This document shows positions 1-12,449 of a stretch of 64,000 bases of DNA, in pieces; position 1 is the first letter of the stretch, and each line of letters opens with the position of its first letter. The notes under the pieces were generated by a model. That model did no database searches. It was not told the origin of the DNA and worked only from the letters and a program-made list of their open reading frames with translations. This DNA is from Dipteronia dyeriana (taxonomy: Eukaryota > Streptophyta > Magnoliopsida > Sapindales > Sapindaceae). The translations under genes were made by a program, and so were the position numbers. The stretch spans positions 61,243,253-61,307,252 of the forward strand of contig CM065297.1 of the NCBI GenBank assembly GCA_032871835.1, in the 5' to 3' direction.

Positions 1-1423
1 TCCAATTTGCTTACGCTTGAAGCAACCTACTCCCGGATGCAATGCAAGACTTACTTCTCTTCAATGAAGAGATAAACACCCTATGTGAATATATGATGAT
101 ATTCAAACAACAAACAAGGTTAGGGTACCTTATATGCTTATCTAGGATTATGAGATGGCAATAAATGCAATCCTATATATCAAGAGCTAAATGACATGTC
201 ATAAAGCTTAGCTAAACATAGAACAAGTAATCCTATGAAGATATCATAAAAGCCAAATCAACACATGTTGTCATTAAGCATGACAAGGACTATAATACAA
301 TCACAATGAGTCCTAAACAATATCTAAATGCAAAGCATAGAGATTCAACTAGAATTTATCAATAACAACAATCCTAGCTACCACAATACAACACTTAATC
401 AGGTCATCACAACAATCTCTAACTTGTATCTAGAATATGTTCTAAGAGCATACAAATAATTAAAGAGATGGATTAGCAAGCAAAACACTTAACTTGTAAG
501 AAGATAGTGAAGAACTTACCAAACAAGATGTGATGAAGCAACCCTATCCATTGATGCACTCTAAATGAACTTAGATGATGTAAGATGAAGTTTTTATGCA
601 CATGGGAATGCTTTGAGTTTTTAAAGATGAGTTCTTGGAAGTTTTTTTCCTTTGAAATGTGTTCTAAGGAAAATATGTGATGTTCTGAACTCTTACACGA
701 CCTAAAACCAAAAAGTTATATATATATGAGATCCAAACAAAGTAAGGTCGTTATGGAAAAAACATTCCAGCTTCCTTTATGTTCGCTAGTGACGTGCGCT
801 GGTCGAGTAGCGCACCACCAGCGCACAACCTAATTAATCAATAGGCGTTGGATGAGTGGCGCAGCCCAGTGGCACAACACATGAGACAATCCACAGGAAA
901 GTTACGCTGTTGAGGCTGCGCTAGTAGAGTAGCGCACCACCAGTGCACTGCCCACTTTTTCAACTTTGTGCGGGTGCAATGGCACAGCTCAGTGGCGCAT
1001 GACAAGCGGCATTACACTGGAATGTTACGCTGGTGAGGTGCGCCGGTCGAGTAACGCACCACCAGCGTACAACCTAATCTTTCAACACTCAAACACATAT
1101 TTTTAACAAGTCCAAGAGTGATGAAGATGCATCCTATACTAATGCCTAACATGACATGAAACTTTAACTACAATATGCAAATATATCAATCAAGAGTCAT
1201 TTAAACCAAAATGCACACAAGTATAAACACTCAACATATATGAATAAGAATTATGCATGAATTTGTGAGAGTGTGCAACTATCTCTTCAAAACAAGTAAG
1301 CACAAGAATTTTACCTTTGTTGCTTCTCCTCTTGGGTCTTGAGAGCCTAAGCTACCCTTACATAATACCCCAAAAATGTGATTTGTTCACGAAATAAGCC
1401 AATCAATAAATGAGGACTTTACA
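1..1423 (-). repeat. 3' LTR of element A (truncated by window start)
   Basis: This segment matches 5254-6679 with small indels. Its minus-strand start is TGTAAAGTCC, directly after the polypurine tract, so the boundary at 1423 is firm. A putative minus-strand TATA box lies at 716-728. A GC-rich cluster at about 780-1075 contains near-repeats of a dyad. One copy has perfect 10-bp inverted arms (794-803 and 817-826). Confidence 0.9.
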
Positions 1424-1437
1424 ATCTCCCCCTTTGG
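1424..1437 (-). other. Polypurine tract of element A
   Basis: On the minus strand this reads as an A/G run (AAAGGGGGAGAT) immediately before the TGTAAAG start of the 3' LTR. That is the expected place for plus-strand DNA priming. The same tract adjoins the LTR of element B at 46137. Confidence 0.8.
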
Positions 1438-2653
1438 CTATTTCGTGACAAAACCACCACTCACATTGATCCTCATAAAACAAAATAAAACACCAGGAAG
1501 ATATTCTACATTACAAAGAGATATACAAAAAAAAAACTTCAAATCTTCAATCTCTTGTAGAATCATCAACCCTACACATAAAGCAAACAACAAGTACACT
1601 TTTCAAACCAAGTGCATGTGAGATGATCAAATGGATAGAAAACAAAAGCATTTGCATATAAGAATATGATTATGCACCACATCATGCAATGCTCCCCCTC
1701 AAAGGGTTACTCCTCCTAAATGTAATCTCCCCAAAAGCAAGTACTACTCCCCTTAAAGTCAACACATGTTACCAATATGCTACTCCCCTAACACCACAAT
1801 GCTAGGTCAATGCTACTCCCCCTTTTTTTCATGATATAGGCAAAGGAGAAGTCCCCAACCGGGTCACTTAAGGCAAAAAAAGAAAAGAGCATACAAGATT
1901 GTTGCATAATTATATAAGCCACATTTATGCAACTCAATTAGTAGGAGAGAAACAAGGAGATTTATTTGAAGAAAATGTGTGAATCAAAAATGCTTTGCAT
2001 ACAAGACATGTTGCATTCAAGTCCAAAAACAATGGTATTTGGCAAAGCAAATGACAAAGGTTTCCAATATAATTCAAACCAATTTCACCATTTGGCATGA
2101 TAGAAGCAAGGATATAGAGTTTTTATAGATATCAAATTTTAATGGCACTATATCCAACTTTATAAGCTAAACATGGCATGAGCAACTTTGCACCCTATTT
2201 GATTTTTCTAGGAGGATACCCGTATGATAGTAGCCATGTTCAACTAATAAAGAAATAGAGACATTGATGCAACATTTTAGTCTCACTAGTTTTTTCACAC
2301 AATATTTTGCATTCAACAATTGCAACCATCAATTCATGCTTTATCATTTTTCATTAGCATGTCATTAAAGAATCATCATGTCATGGAGATAACTATAGGT
2401 CATTCAATATGTACTTCCTATGTAAATCTCCTAGTCCAAAAATGCATGTTTGAACATAAATATGACATGGATTGTAATCAAAGCAAAGTTCACACTTATT
2501 GAAGAAAATACAATATACTATAGTATAAGTGCAACCAAGATACTCAAGCAATCAATAAAAGAGCATAAACATTTTCAAAAAATTTGGATGCAACAAGTAT
2601 ACAATAGCTCTCTTTGCTTAAGTTCCCCTTATGGGGTCAAAGACCAAACCTCA
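1438..2653 (-). other. Non-coding internal region of element A with extra polypurine blocks
   Basis: I see no gene here. Between about 1688 and 1835 the minus strand carries four or five further AGGGGGAGTAGC-like or shorter purine blocks, seen on the plus strand as ctccccc or ctcccc. Multiple polypurine tracts upstream of the 3' LTR are a recognised feature of Sireviruses. The rest is AT-rich and without repeats I could define. Confidence 0.6.
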
Positions 2654-4812
2654 TCACTCCATGTGACAAATCCCAATAGATCTACTAAATCCATTGGACC
2701 TAGTTGAGCTTATGGGTGAAAACTTAGCACAATGACAAGCGGGTTCATCTTTTTTAATCCACTTAGGTGACACATTGTCCTTCCTAGTGATCAAGATCAT
2801 CATATTACTCATAGGAGCATTAACAATAGCTTTCCTAGGCACATGCATATTGGCTTTACCCATTTTTCTTTTAATCATGCTCTTAGTTCTACACATATTA
2901 ATGTACTTGAAGCAATTTGGTCTAATATGACCATCAACACCATAAAAATGACATGAAGGAATAAAATGAGGGGTCATACCATTCCTTTGTGAGGACAAAA
3001 GTGCTTTCCCATGCCTTTGAGCTTTCCTTTGGTGTGGTATTGATTCTCCTCTCCCTTGTTGTTGAGTTGGAGAAGATTGATTCCTTTGTTGAGCATGGAG
3101 GAAATGCTTCTTGGCTTGATGGCTTTTAGTTTGAGGGATAGTTGCTTGAAGGGCTCTCATTGGTTGAGCTTGAGCTTGACTTCTTGGTGCCATCTTGACT
3201 TGGAAATTTCTATAACACTCTCATAGTTCAATTTTCTTCTTAGAATGAAGTGGAGAAAGAGGTTCTTTGAAGCCCAAGCTCTTGAAAAATACGTCTTGCT
3301 AGGAGTTAAGGTCTCCTTGTTATCTTCAAACCCTAGACCTCTCTTGTCACTTGGCTTCTTCCCAACTCCCAACATATGGTCAATCTTCTTCGTACTCGAA
3401 GTCATCTTAGCAATTTCTTCTATTTTTCACTTTCTCACTTAAGTGAGTCACTTCGGTTGATAGCTTGAGGTTCTCTTCCTTTAGCTTCTGAACTCTTTCT
3501 TCATACTCAACCTTGAGCTTTGAAAATGCTCAATGAACCCTTCAAGATTCATACTCTCTACATTTCCATTTGTAGAGTAAGATGAAGAACTTCTATCACT
3601 AGAGTCATCACTAGTGTCACTTGTTGCCATTATGGCATCATCAATATAAGTAGCTTCACTTATCACTCTCTTAGCTACTTTTTCATCACATCCTTCTTCA
3701 AGGTTGCAAACTAAGGCCTTGTTGCCTTTTTCTATATCTTCCACAAATGAGGCTCTAAAAGCCGCGAAGTAAAGAATAATCTCTTCATCACTAGAAGAAT
3801 CATCGCCTTCATTGGAGTTATCACTTCCACTATCAATTGATGAGGTGGCCACCTCCTTTCCTTTCTTCTTCTTCTTTGAATTAGCACATTCGGGAGCAAA
3901 ATGACCTATCCCACTACTTTCATAGCACCGTACCCCTTTCCTTTCGGTCTTTTCTTCACTAGGCTCAAACTTCTTGAAATGAGTCTTTTTCTTCAAGTCT
4001 TGACCTTTGGATCTGAAACCTTTCCTCTCGGACTTGTAGAATTTCTTGAACTTCCTTATTAGTAAAGCCATTTCCTCATCCGAGTCATCACTTTCCTCCT
4101 TCTCAACTTTGGAGGCTTTCAAAGCAATTCCCTTTTGCTTTTTAGGAGATATGGCGGTAAGACCCTTCCTAGATTCATAAGCTAGTAGCCTCCCAATCAC
4201 TTCACTAGGCTTCATATCCTTGAAAGCACTGTTCTCTTCTAAAGCCGTCACCTTAGACTCAAATCTTTTGGGTAGAGATCTCATAATCTTTTGCTTGATT
4301 CTCTTATTTGAATAAGGATCATCAAGTTGATGACTTTGGTTCACAATTTCCATCAACCTCACTTCAAAGTCATTGAAGCACTCGTTCTCATCCATCTTTA
4401 GCAGTTCAAATTATGTTTGGAGAACTTGAAGCTTCGACTGCTTAACCATATCGGTTCCCTCATGTGCAACTTCTAGGATATCCCATGCCTCATTAGCTAT
4501 CCTAGTATTTTGAACCAACTTGTACTGGTTCTCATCTATTGCACATAGGATGGCATGCATTGCCTTCCTATTCCACTTCGATGCCTCAAACTCTTGTGCG
4601 TTCCACTGTGCCTTTGGCTTGAGTACATCATCTCCTCCATCTGTAGGAGTCATCATAGGTGGAGTGTAGCCACCTTTAACCACCATCCATGCCCTGTCAT
4701 GAATTTGGAAAATATAAGACTCCATATTGCCTTTCCAAGAGTCATAATTCAGTCTGGTGAGAAGTGGAGGTCTAGTGCTAGAAGCTCCCTCGTTGCCACC
4801 GTTTCTACTCAT
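2654..4812 (-). pseudogene. gag: gag polyprotein of element A (broken)
   Basis: The likely start is the ATG at 4812, giving MSRNGGNEGASSTRPP, which aligns with the gag start of element B. An ATG at 4896 is in frame but lies too close to the LTR. The N-terminal half has the copia gag (UBN2/DUF4219-like) pattern with WKGNMESYI and DRAW motifs. An in-frame stop at 4411 interrupts it; reading resumes in the same frame and runs to a frameshift near 3515. A charged coiled-coil segment follows, then a second frameshift near 3200. Two zinc knuckles are visible, at about 3890-3930 (CYESSGIGHFAPEC) and 2905-2950 (CHFYGVDGHIRPNC). In both, the second cysteine of CX2CX4HX4C is replaced, by Ser and Tyr. 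Gag would package element RNA; this copy cannot make a normal protein. Confidence 0.8.
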
Positions 4813-4925
4813 TGTGTTTAATGAATGAATGATATGAATGCAAATGTATGAATGATCAATACACACACAAAATGCAACACACACCAAAATGAGCAAGGAT
4901 CACCTATGTATGTCTAGGAACTCAC

Positions 4926-4936
4926 TCTGATACCAA
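4926..4936 (-). other. Primer-binding site of element A (initiator Met-tRNA type)
   Basis: The minus strand reads TGGTATCAGAG, complementary to the 3' end of plant initiator Met-tRNA. It lies two bases inside the 5' LTR boundary, which fixes element orientation as minus. Confidence 0.9.
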
Positions 4937-4938
4937 TT

Positions 4939-6679
4939 GAAACAAATATTATGGTGTGTTCAATATTAATATAGAGGGGGGGGTGAATAGATTTTAATCA
5001 AATTTTACCCAGTTTTCGTTAATGGTCAATTAGATGAAAATACCCTTAACTAGACACAATAATAACACAAGTGTAATAAGTGTGGAAATAAGAAAGACAC
5101 TTGAGATATACGTGGGTCTACAAATGGGAAAAACCACGGGCTGTTAAATGCGCCACACTCGAACAACAAATCCACTGATGATAGAGGCGTTACAACCTAC
5201 TCTCGGTATATAACCCATTACCACTACCTAATCCCGGTATTAAGTGGACCTAGTCCAATTTGCTTACGCTTGAAGCAACCTACTCCTGGATGCAATGCAA
5301 GACTTACTTCTCTTCAATGAAGAGATAAACACCCTATGTGAATATATGATGATATTCAAACAACAAACAAGGTTAGGGTACCTTATATGCTTATCTAGGA
5401 TTATGAGATGGCAATAAATGCAATCCTATATATCAAGAGCTAAATGACATGTCATAAAGCTTAGCTAAACATAGAACAAGCAATCCTATGAAGCTATCAT
5501 AAAAGCCAAATCAACACATGTTGTCATTAAGCATGTCAAGGACTATAATACAATCACTAAATGCAATCAATGAGTCCTAAACAGTATCTAAATGCAAAGC
5601 ATAGAGATTTAACTAGAAGTTATCAATAACAATAATCCTAGCTATCACAATACAACACTCAATCAGGTCATCACAACAATCTCTAATTTGTATATAGAAT
5701 ATGTTCTAAGAGCATACAAATAATTAAAGAGATGGCTTAGCAAGCAAAACACTTAACTTGTAAGAAGATAGTGAAAAATTTACCAAACAAGATGTGATGA
5801 AGCAACACTATCCATTGATGAACTCTAAATGAACTTAGATGATGCAAGATGAAGTTTTCATGCACATGGGAATGCTTTGAGTGTTTAAAGATGAGTTCTT
5901 GGAAGAGCTTTTCCTTTGAAATGTGTTCTAAGGAAAATATGTGATGTTTTGAACTCTTACACGACCTTAAACCAAAGAGTTATATATATATGAATCCAAA
6001 CAAAGTAAGGTCATTTTGGAAAAAATGTTCCAGCTTCCTCTATGTGCGCTAGTGACTTGCGCTGGTCGAGTAGCGCACCACCAGCGTATAGCCTAATTTA
6101 TCAATAGGCGCTGGACGAGTGGCGCAACACATGCGACAATCCATTGGAAAGTTATGCTATGCTGGTGAGGCTGTGCTAGTCTAGTAGCGCACCACCAGCG
6201 CACTGCCCACTTTTTCAACTTTGCACGGGTGCAATGGCGCAGCTCAGTGGTGCATGACAAGTGGCATTCCACTGGAATGTTATGCTAGTGAGGTGCGCTG
6301 GTTGAGTAGCGCACCACTAGCGCACATCCTAATTTTTCAACACTCAAACACACATTTTCAACAAGTCCAAGAGTGATGAAGATGCATCCTATACTAATGC
6401 CTAACATGACATGGAACTTTAACTACAAGATGCAAATATATCAATCAAGAGTCATTTAAACCAAAATGCACACAAGTATAAACACTTAACATATATGAAT
6501 AAGAATTATGCATGAATTTGTGAGTGTGTGCAACAATCTCTTCAAAGCAAGTAAGCACAAGAATTTTACCTTTGGTGCTTCTCCTCTTGAGGTCTTGAGA
6601 GCCTAAGCTACCCTTACATAATACCCCAAAAATGTGATTTGTTCACGAAATAAGCCAATCAATAAATAAGGACTTTACA
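4939..6679 (-). repeat. 5' LTR of element A, 1741 bp
   Basis: The complete LTR begins tg (4939) and ends ca (6679) on the plus strand. It carries a candidate minus-strand TATA box at 5981-5991 and, directly upstream of it, a GC-rich cluster at about 6045-6330 of repeated phrases (gtcgagtagcgcacc and relatives). The surrounding LTR is AT-rich, so the cluster stands out sharply. The right boundary is supported by the break in similarity with the other copy at 1423/6679. Confidence 0.88.
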
Positions 6680-7559
6680 ATATACAAGGAGTAGATCTAC
6701 TTACCACTAACTAGAATATTCTAATTCTAAGTTATGAACTCTCAAGTGTTTAATCTAAAGTACAAGATCAAAGTCAAAGTGATTGTGAAAAAGGGTGTTT
6801 CTAACTCTAGCTACAAAGATCACATACTTTTTATGGAAAGGAAAATGTATTTATATAGTGGGGAGAAGATTTGGATGAATTCCACTTGCAAGGTGATGTG
6901 GACTGGAATCTACGACCATTATCTGTGATTTGGACCTCGCAGTGTCTTGTTGCAGTCTTGTCAGCTCATGATTTGCCACTTCATTCTACTGATTGTAACT
7001 CATAGATCTGCATATGTGGTTATACTGTGACCTCATTCTGTGACATACACATCGTAATGTCTATTCGTAGTGTCTTCTGTTGGTGATCTGCTGCATGTTT
7101 CTGTAATTTTGAACTCGCAATCTTATGTCATAGTCTTTCTTGAAATGAACTTCTAGACAGAACTCGCAGTGGGGACTTCACATAAACTGTATGGTTTGGT
7201 TGCTACCTCCTTCTACTAGATATAACTTGCACTCTCTACCACCTCATTTTACGGGTTGTAGTTCTCAGTATTAACTCGTAAATTTTTTCTACTAGGCCTT
7301 TGTCACATATTGAATTGATAAAGACTTCTGCACTTGATCTGTGACTTCCTTCTGTGCGGTGGAACTCATAGATTTCTTCAAAAATGCAGTTCTAGCTTCA
7401 TTTTCTCCCATATTCTTCATCAAGTCCTAAATTTCCTTTGAATAACAAAAATACCTACCAATAACTCAAAGTGATAGTTAAAAGATACAAATATCCGATA
7501 AACGAACACATAAGAGAGGAATTATACACTCAAAATATATACAAACATAGAGTGATCGA
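6680..7559 (-). repeat. 3' LTR of G1 (partial)
   Basis: Positions 7165-7559 match 18290-18706 of the other LTR. The part at 6680-7160 has no counterpart in the 5' LTR. It holds a good minus-strand TATA box (CTATATAAATAC, about 6848-6858) followed upstream by a cluster of degenerate CTCGCAG/CTCATAG phrases (about 6925-7385). A CCACCCAAACC purine/pyrimidine block at 7562-7573 is the likely polypurine tract, on the minus strand. Confidence 0.7.
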
Positions 7560-7999
7560 AACGCCACCCAAACCTAACATATGCTCGCCCTAGAGCAAAG
7601 CTACAAAAAAGAAACTAGCCAAAATAACCTTCTAAAATGTTACGAGAGCCAATGATTCAAAAGATTTTCCTTGTGATATATGTGAAATGAAGAGATCAAG
7701 CAAAAGATACTGAGTAGGAAATAACAAAATGTCATTCAATATTAAATAGCACACAATTGAATCTTATACTCTAACTTCGAAGTTTCTAAGACTATGAACA
7801 TGAATGCATGGATACAATTCGCCTTGACTCTAATATTATAATTGTCAAAAGTAAATAATCATAAGGTCAAAAGACTACGAGAAATGAAGAATTGTTCATA
7901 CATCTGGATATGTATGAGTTAGACACAATTCTTTAGTTAATCTTGAACAATATTCACAAATTAAGATAAAGGTTGGGCGCCTTTACCTTTTTTAAAGTT

Positions 8000-10110
8000 G
8001 TAGATTATTTTTCTTACATTTGAGTGAGATCAAATGTTGTATGATGAGTCTAAAATCATCAAAGTGTGGTGTCATTGGGCAAAAGAATCTAGTACAATAG
8101 GTGCATTGAATAGGATCACACTAAAATACTTTATCCAGAACCGTCAATGGATAAAAGTTTTTCACTTAAGGACAATCGGAGAGTCTATCTCAATCTTGAG
8201 ATAAATGATGGATTTATGGATACAAGTGTTATCATTTGACTTGTCAATGAGTATGATTATATAGTTTGGTGGTATTCATTTGTTAATCAATAAAGGACTT
8301 CATTTATAGATATGGGCATTATGGCTCCATATATTAAGTATGAGTAGAATATCATCATATGGATATTTTGAGGTACTGGATATTAAATCTTAACGTTAAG
8401 TTTTCAATAGTGTCTATTGAAACATGGCTTATGGACAAGTCAAAAATATTCAAGTTCAAAATGTGGTAATTTGAGTAAATATAATAACTAGGAGAGATAT
8501 AGGTTTTCTATGAGCTCATGGCAATTACTAGTACTTTTCATGAGGAAACACTATCTCCAATAAGGTTGTCTAGGGTATGAATGATGAATATTAACTTATT
8601 CTATCTTTATTTAACAGTTCAATTTCAGTTCTTTTGTGGAATGAGCTAAAATTAATAGATCAAACCTAAGTGAACCGTTTGTTGATTGTGATTAGGTTAT
8701 ATCTATTGGAGCTTAAATTTAGATAGCCCGCCAAGATCCCCAATCCACACGAACTTGCATGGTTCACTTGATATATTCTACCATACTAATTACTGGGTCC
8801 ATCTAGAATTGTTTTTTGGATTTTGGAATCCAAAAGATTTGAAGAGGTGCGGTCATGTGTGATCAAGACATGCGGTAACTCTTCAAATACCTGGAAAAGG
8901 TGGCCAAGGGTGTGGGAATCCTTGGGTAGCCCTAATGGGGCGTGATTAGCATTTCATTAATACATTAAGGATATAATTTGCATATTTTAATTAAATGAGT
9001 TGTTAAATTATATTAATGTATTAAATTAAGGAATGTTGACTTGTTTCTTTGTTAGTAAGAATGGGTCTAGTTCACATGTGGATTTTTTATTAAAGTCCAA
9101 TAGATTTAATATAATGGTAAAACAATATCTTGCCCATGGTATATGCTTGGGGGCAAGGCTTAAATTATTAGCCTAATATATATTTTATTTTAATATTAAA
9201 TTAAATAGAAGTTAATTATTTATTTATTTGATTAAAAGTTAAAATCATTTTCTTACTAGTAGAAGGTCTCTTATTGTCATACTATTATTGGTAGTTTGAT
9301 AAGTATCAAAAACTTTATTTGATAAGTAGATAAAAAAAATAATTATTTATCTAGTCAAATTATGAAGTTTTTTATATCTATCAAAACTCTAATTGACAAT
9401 TGATCAAATTAGCAAGTTTTTGATATAGTCACAATTTAATTGATATTCAATAACTTATTATTGGATAATATACTTATGAGTTGGTATAGGGTTGAAATCT
9501 AAAGTTGATAGGAGTTTTGGTGAAACACAAATCCTCCATGTGTGAGGATTTTCGGCCGCATATGTATATATATCAAGAGATTTCGGCCAAGACTAATGTT
9601 TTGGAGAGAAGTTTTTTTTATTTGCTTTATTTGCTTAAAGGAAAACACTCAACTCAAAGAAAATGTGTGTGAGAATTCGGCCAAGTGAAAAAGAAGAGAG
9701 GAGCATTTTGTTTTCGATAGTGCACTATTAACTTTTATATCAAAAGGTTTTGTACAAAATATTGAATCGAGTTCATGCAAGTTTCGATCAAAAGATTAAG
9801 AATTCAACATTCTTTATTTATCTTTAGGAGGGTTATTGTGATTGACAAAAGAAAGAGTTTTTGTTTTCCATCCTCAGGTACACAATTCAAAGAAAGGGAG
9901 TTCACACTCCTACGTGATTCACGTTCGTGATTGGATTGGATGATCTTGTGATTTTCTTTTTGACGCAACACTAGTTGTCACGTTTAAAAGGTACGCTACT
10001 TTTTATTTTATGTTAATTAATCAAGGGTTAAGGTTCTCACTTTTAAAGGAAACTTTTTGTAATGTACAAATCAAAATTTTCACTTCCGCCACATGCTTTT
10101 TCTTATAGAA
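8000..10110 (+). repeat. Possible decayed solo LTR inside the G1 3' region
   Basis: There is no open reading frame of note. The end of this stretch (about 9500-10100) has the look of a copia-type LTR R/U5: AG-rich leader, cggcc repeats, a long run of short T-rich motifs and a final acttccgcca. I could not find a matching partner or target-site duplication, so both ends are approximate. It may simply be decayed G1 sequence. Confidence 0.3.
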
Positions 10111-11334
10111 AGAGCATGCATCGATGAGTATTCCCAAGTTAGACATCCTAAAGATCAATTATGACTCCTCTTGCTTTCAACTAGTGATAGGAGTTTATGT
10201 GTATTGAGGATCATTGCCCACTAAGTTTTGTATTATGAGACTTTGGCAATTTTTCTGGTTTCCCTATCATGACTCAACACTTTTCGATCAAAATTTTTTT
10301 AGCGTCTAGGCTTCACTTTCATTTTCTGGAGCTAAGTTTTCACTTGATTTTTGAGTGACATAAGTAGATGAATGAACAAGGGCTTTAAGTGCTAAATTTT
10401 CCAACACTTACTTCTTTTCTCCTTTTTGAGAATACTCTTCTTTGCACAATTTTATAGTAAGCCTAAGTACATGTTATTCCTCAATTTTTTATGAGGTAGG
10501 GATGTTTTTATAGAGTTAGTGGTAGTGGCTTATGTTTTGACCTTAAAATATTTCTTTTCTTTGGGATATGTGTTTTGGCTGATTTGGAAATTAAGAGCAC
10601 ATACTGCCTAAAGTCATATTCAAAAGTCTATCTAATAGAGAAATACAAATTTAAGTAAGTAGTCCACATGCATGTTCAATGGCATTCAATATGTATCATG
10701 CTTGATAAGATCAACTTAAGCATATAACATTAAAAACACAATTTGGAAGAGTACAATTAAACCCTCAAAAATAAGAAATTTAGGCACAAATTCTCACGTT
10801 GGTAGCCTTAACTATTGATCTTAACATTTTCGTACAAAATCTCTTTCACTAAGTCATAAAGAGAAAAGGGACTAACTCAATTTGTGCGATTAATCATAGA
10901 TTGATACAAAGTTATCCATAACTCAAAAACTAGTGCAATGCACAAAACTTCTCAAAAACACAACATCACATTCAAAAATAAAGTTGTTGTTCATGAAAGG
11001 CTCAATTCGCAACACTATGCCCACGCCCCCAAACCTAAACTCAACATTACCCTAAATATTTAAACAATAAAGAACACTGGCACAAGTTCGAAGGTTGGTT
11101 GTATGAGCAACAAAACTAATACTATCTTATATGTACAATCCTAAAAATTCTTTACTACACAAAAATTCGTAACGCCTATCCACTAATCAAAACCACACTC
11201 TTAAACTGAACAATAATAATATAATAAAAACTTAAAAAATTAATGAATTATTTCAAAGATAGACTGTACTTAGGCGGTTTGCCTACCACCAAGCGCTGCA
11301 TTGGAGCTCTCTGACTCCGTAAGTTCTATTTGCT
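10111..11334 (-). other. Non-coding 3' region of G1
   Basis: No gene is visible. The phrase gcctaccaccaagcgctgcatt near 11280 resembles ctcccaccaagcgcactattt near 41805 in G3, just downstream of pol. This supports common ancestry of the two gypsy families and marks the end of the pol region. Confidence 0.5.
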
Positions 11335-12420
11335 CTACCACTCTTGTTTCTTCAATCCCTTGCAAATATGGCTTAACTCAATGCTCGTTAGCTTGAAAGT
11401 ATCCCCACTTCTTAAATCTTTTAGAACCACTACTCTATAGGGGAAAACTTCTTTGATTGGATATGGACCGAACCATTTTGACTTCAACTTTCCCAGAAAC
11501 ATTTTTAGCCTAGAGTTAAAATGAAGAGCCAACATTCTTGGATGCAAATCCTTTCTAATGGTCATCTTATCATGAACTCTTTCGATCTCTCCTTATAGAG
11601 TTTTACATTCTCATATGCCTCATCCCAAAGTTCTTAAAGCTCATTTACTTGTCACTTTGGTTGCTCTCCTGCTTGGTCTAACTCAAATTTGTGCGACTTA
11701 ATCGCTCAGTATATATGGTGCTCTAATTCCACTAGTAGGTGACATGCCTTCCCAAAAATGACCGAAATGGAGTAATACTGATTGGAGTTTTGAAACCTGT
11801 CATATATGTCGATAATGTCTAATTCAACTCAGAAGCCTAATCTCTTCGTTTTGGCTTGACAGTTCTCTCGAGAATTTACTTGATATGTCGATTACTGACT
11901 TCTACTTGGTCCGAGGTCTGAGGATGATGTGGAGTAGCCACCTTGTCCTTTACATTGTGTTGTTTCATCAATGTTGCAAATACTCTATTACAAAAATGGC
12001 TTAATCTATCATTGATTGTACACCGAGGGGTTCCAAATCTTGCGAAAATAACTTCATTCACAAACTTCAACAACTACTTTACTATCATTTGTTTTGGTGG
12101 CCTTTGCTTCCACACATTTGGAAACATAATCCACTGCACCAAAATATATAAATTGCCCTCTAAAGGTAGGAATGGTCCCACAAAGTCGATTCCCCAAAAT
12201 CAAATATTTCAACGGCCATATTCATTGATTACAGCATCTCATTCTGCTTTCCAATATTCCTCGACCTTTGGCATCAATCACAAGTCATGAAAAAGTGATA
12301 GGAATCCTTAAAAGTATAAGGCCACTAAAACCTTGCTTGAAGAACCTTAAAGCCTTAGTTATTGCACTAAAATGGCCTCCACAACTCAACTCATGACAAA
12401 ATTTTAGAATGTCACTCTGC
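11335..12420 (-). pseudogene. pol: G1 pol: integrase region (broken)
   Basis: The segment at 11876-12073 contains the integrase core with FGTP, a motif corresponding to SDxGxHFCN, and HPQTSDQVEVSN, which keeps the catalytic Glu. The segment at 11335-11565 encodes the C-terminal domain (LHPRMLAL, KWFGPYPI), homologous to 41851-42108. Zinc-binding residues in the part toward 12300-12420 are blurred by stops. Integrase would join element cDNA to the genome; here the frame is broken repeatedly. Confidence 0.75.
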
Positions 12421-12449
12421 TCACTTTTTGGAATAGATCGCCTAGTAGT

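Larger units (their letters stand above)
1..6679 (-). mobile_element. Element A: gag-only, Sirevirus-like Ty1/copia retrotransposon
   Basis: Two direct copies of an LTR (1-1423, cut by the window edge, and 4939-6679) flank a 3.5-kb internal region. Read on the minus strand, the order is 5' LTR, Met-tRNA primer-binding site, gag, a long non-coding stretch with several polypurine blocks, and 3' LTR. Only gag is present; no protease, integrase, reverse transcriptase or RNase H can be found. Such an element would need enzymes supplied in trans, as described for plant TR-GAG elements. Several polypurine tracts before the 3' LTR and a coiled-coil/zinc-knuckle gag are known Sirevirus traits. The LTR copies differ by only a few bases per 100 where I compared them, so the insertion is fairly young. 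It seems to sit in the 3' LTR of G1. The right flank is atata; the left flank is outside the window. Confidence 0.85.
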
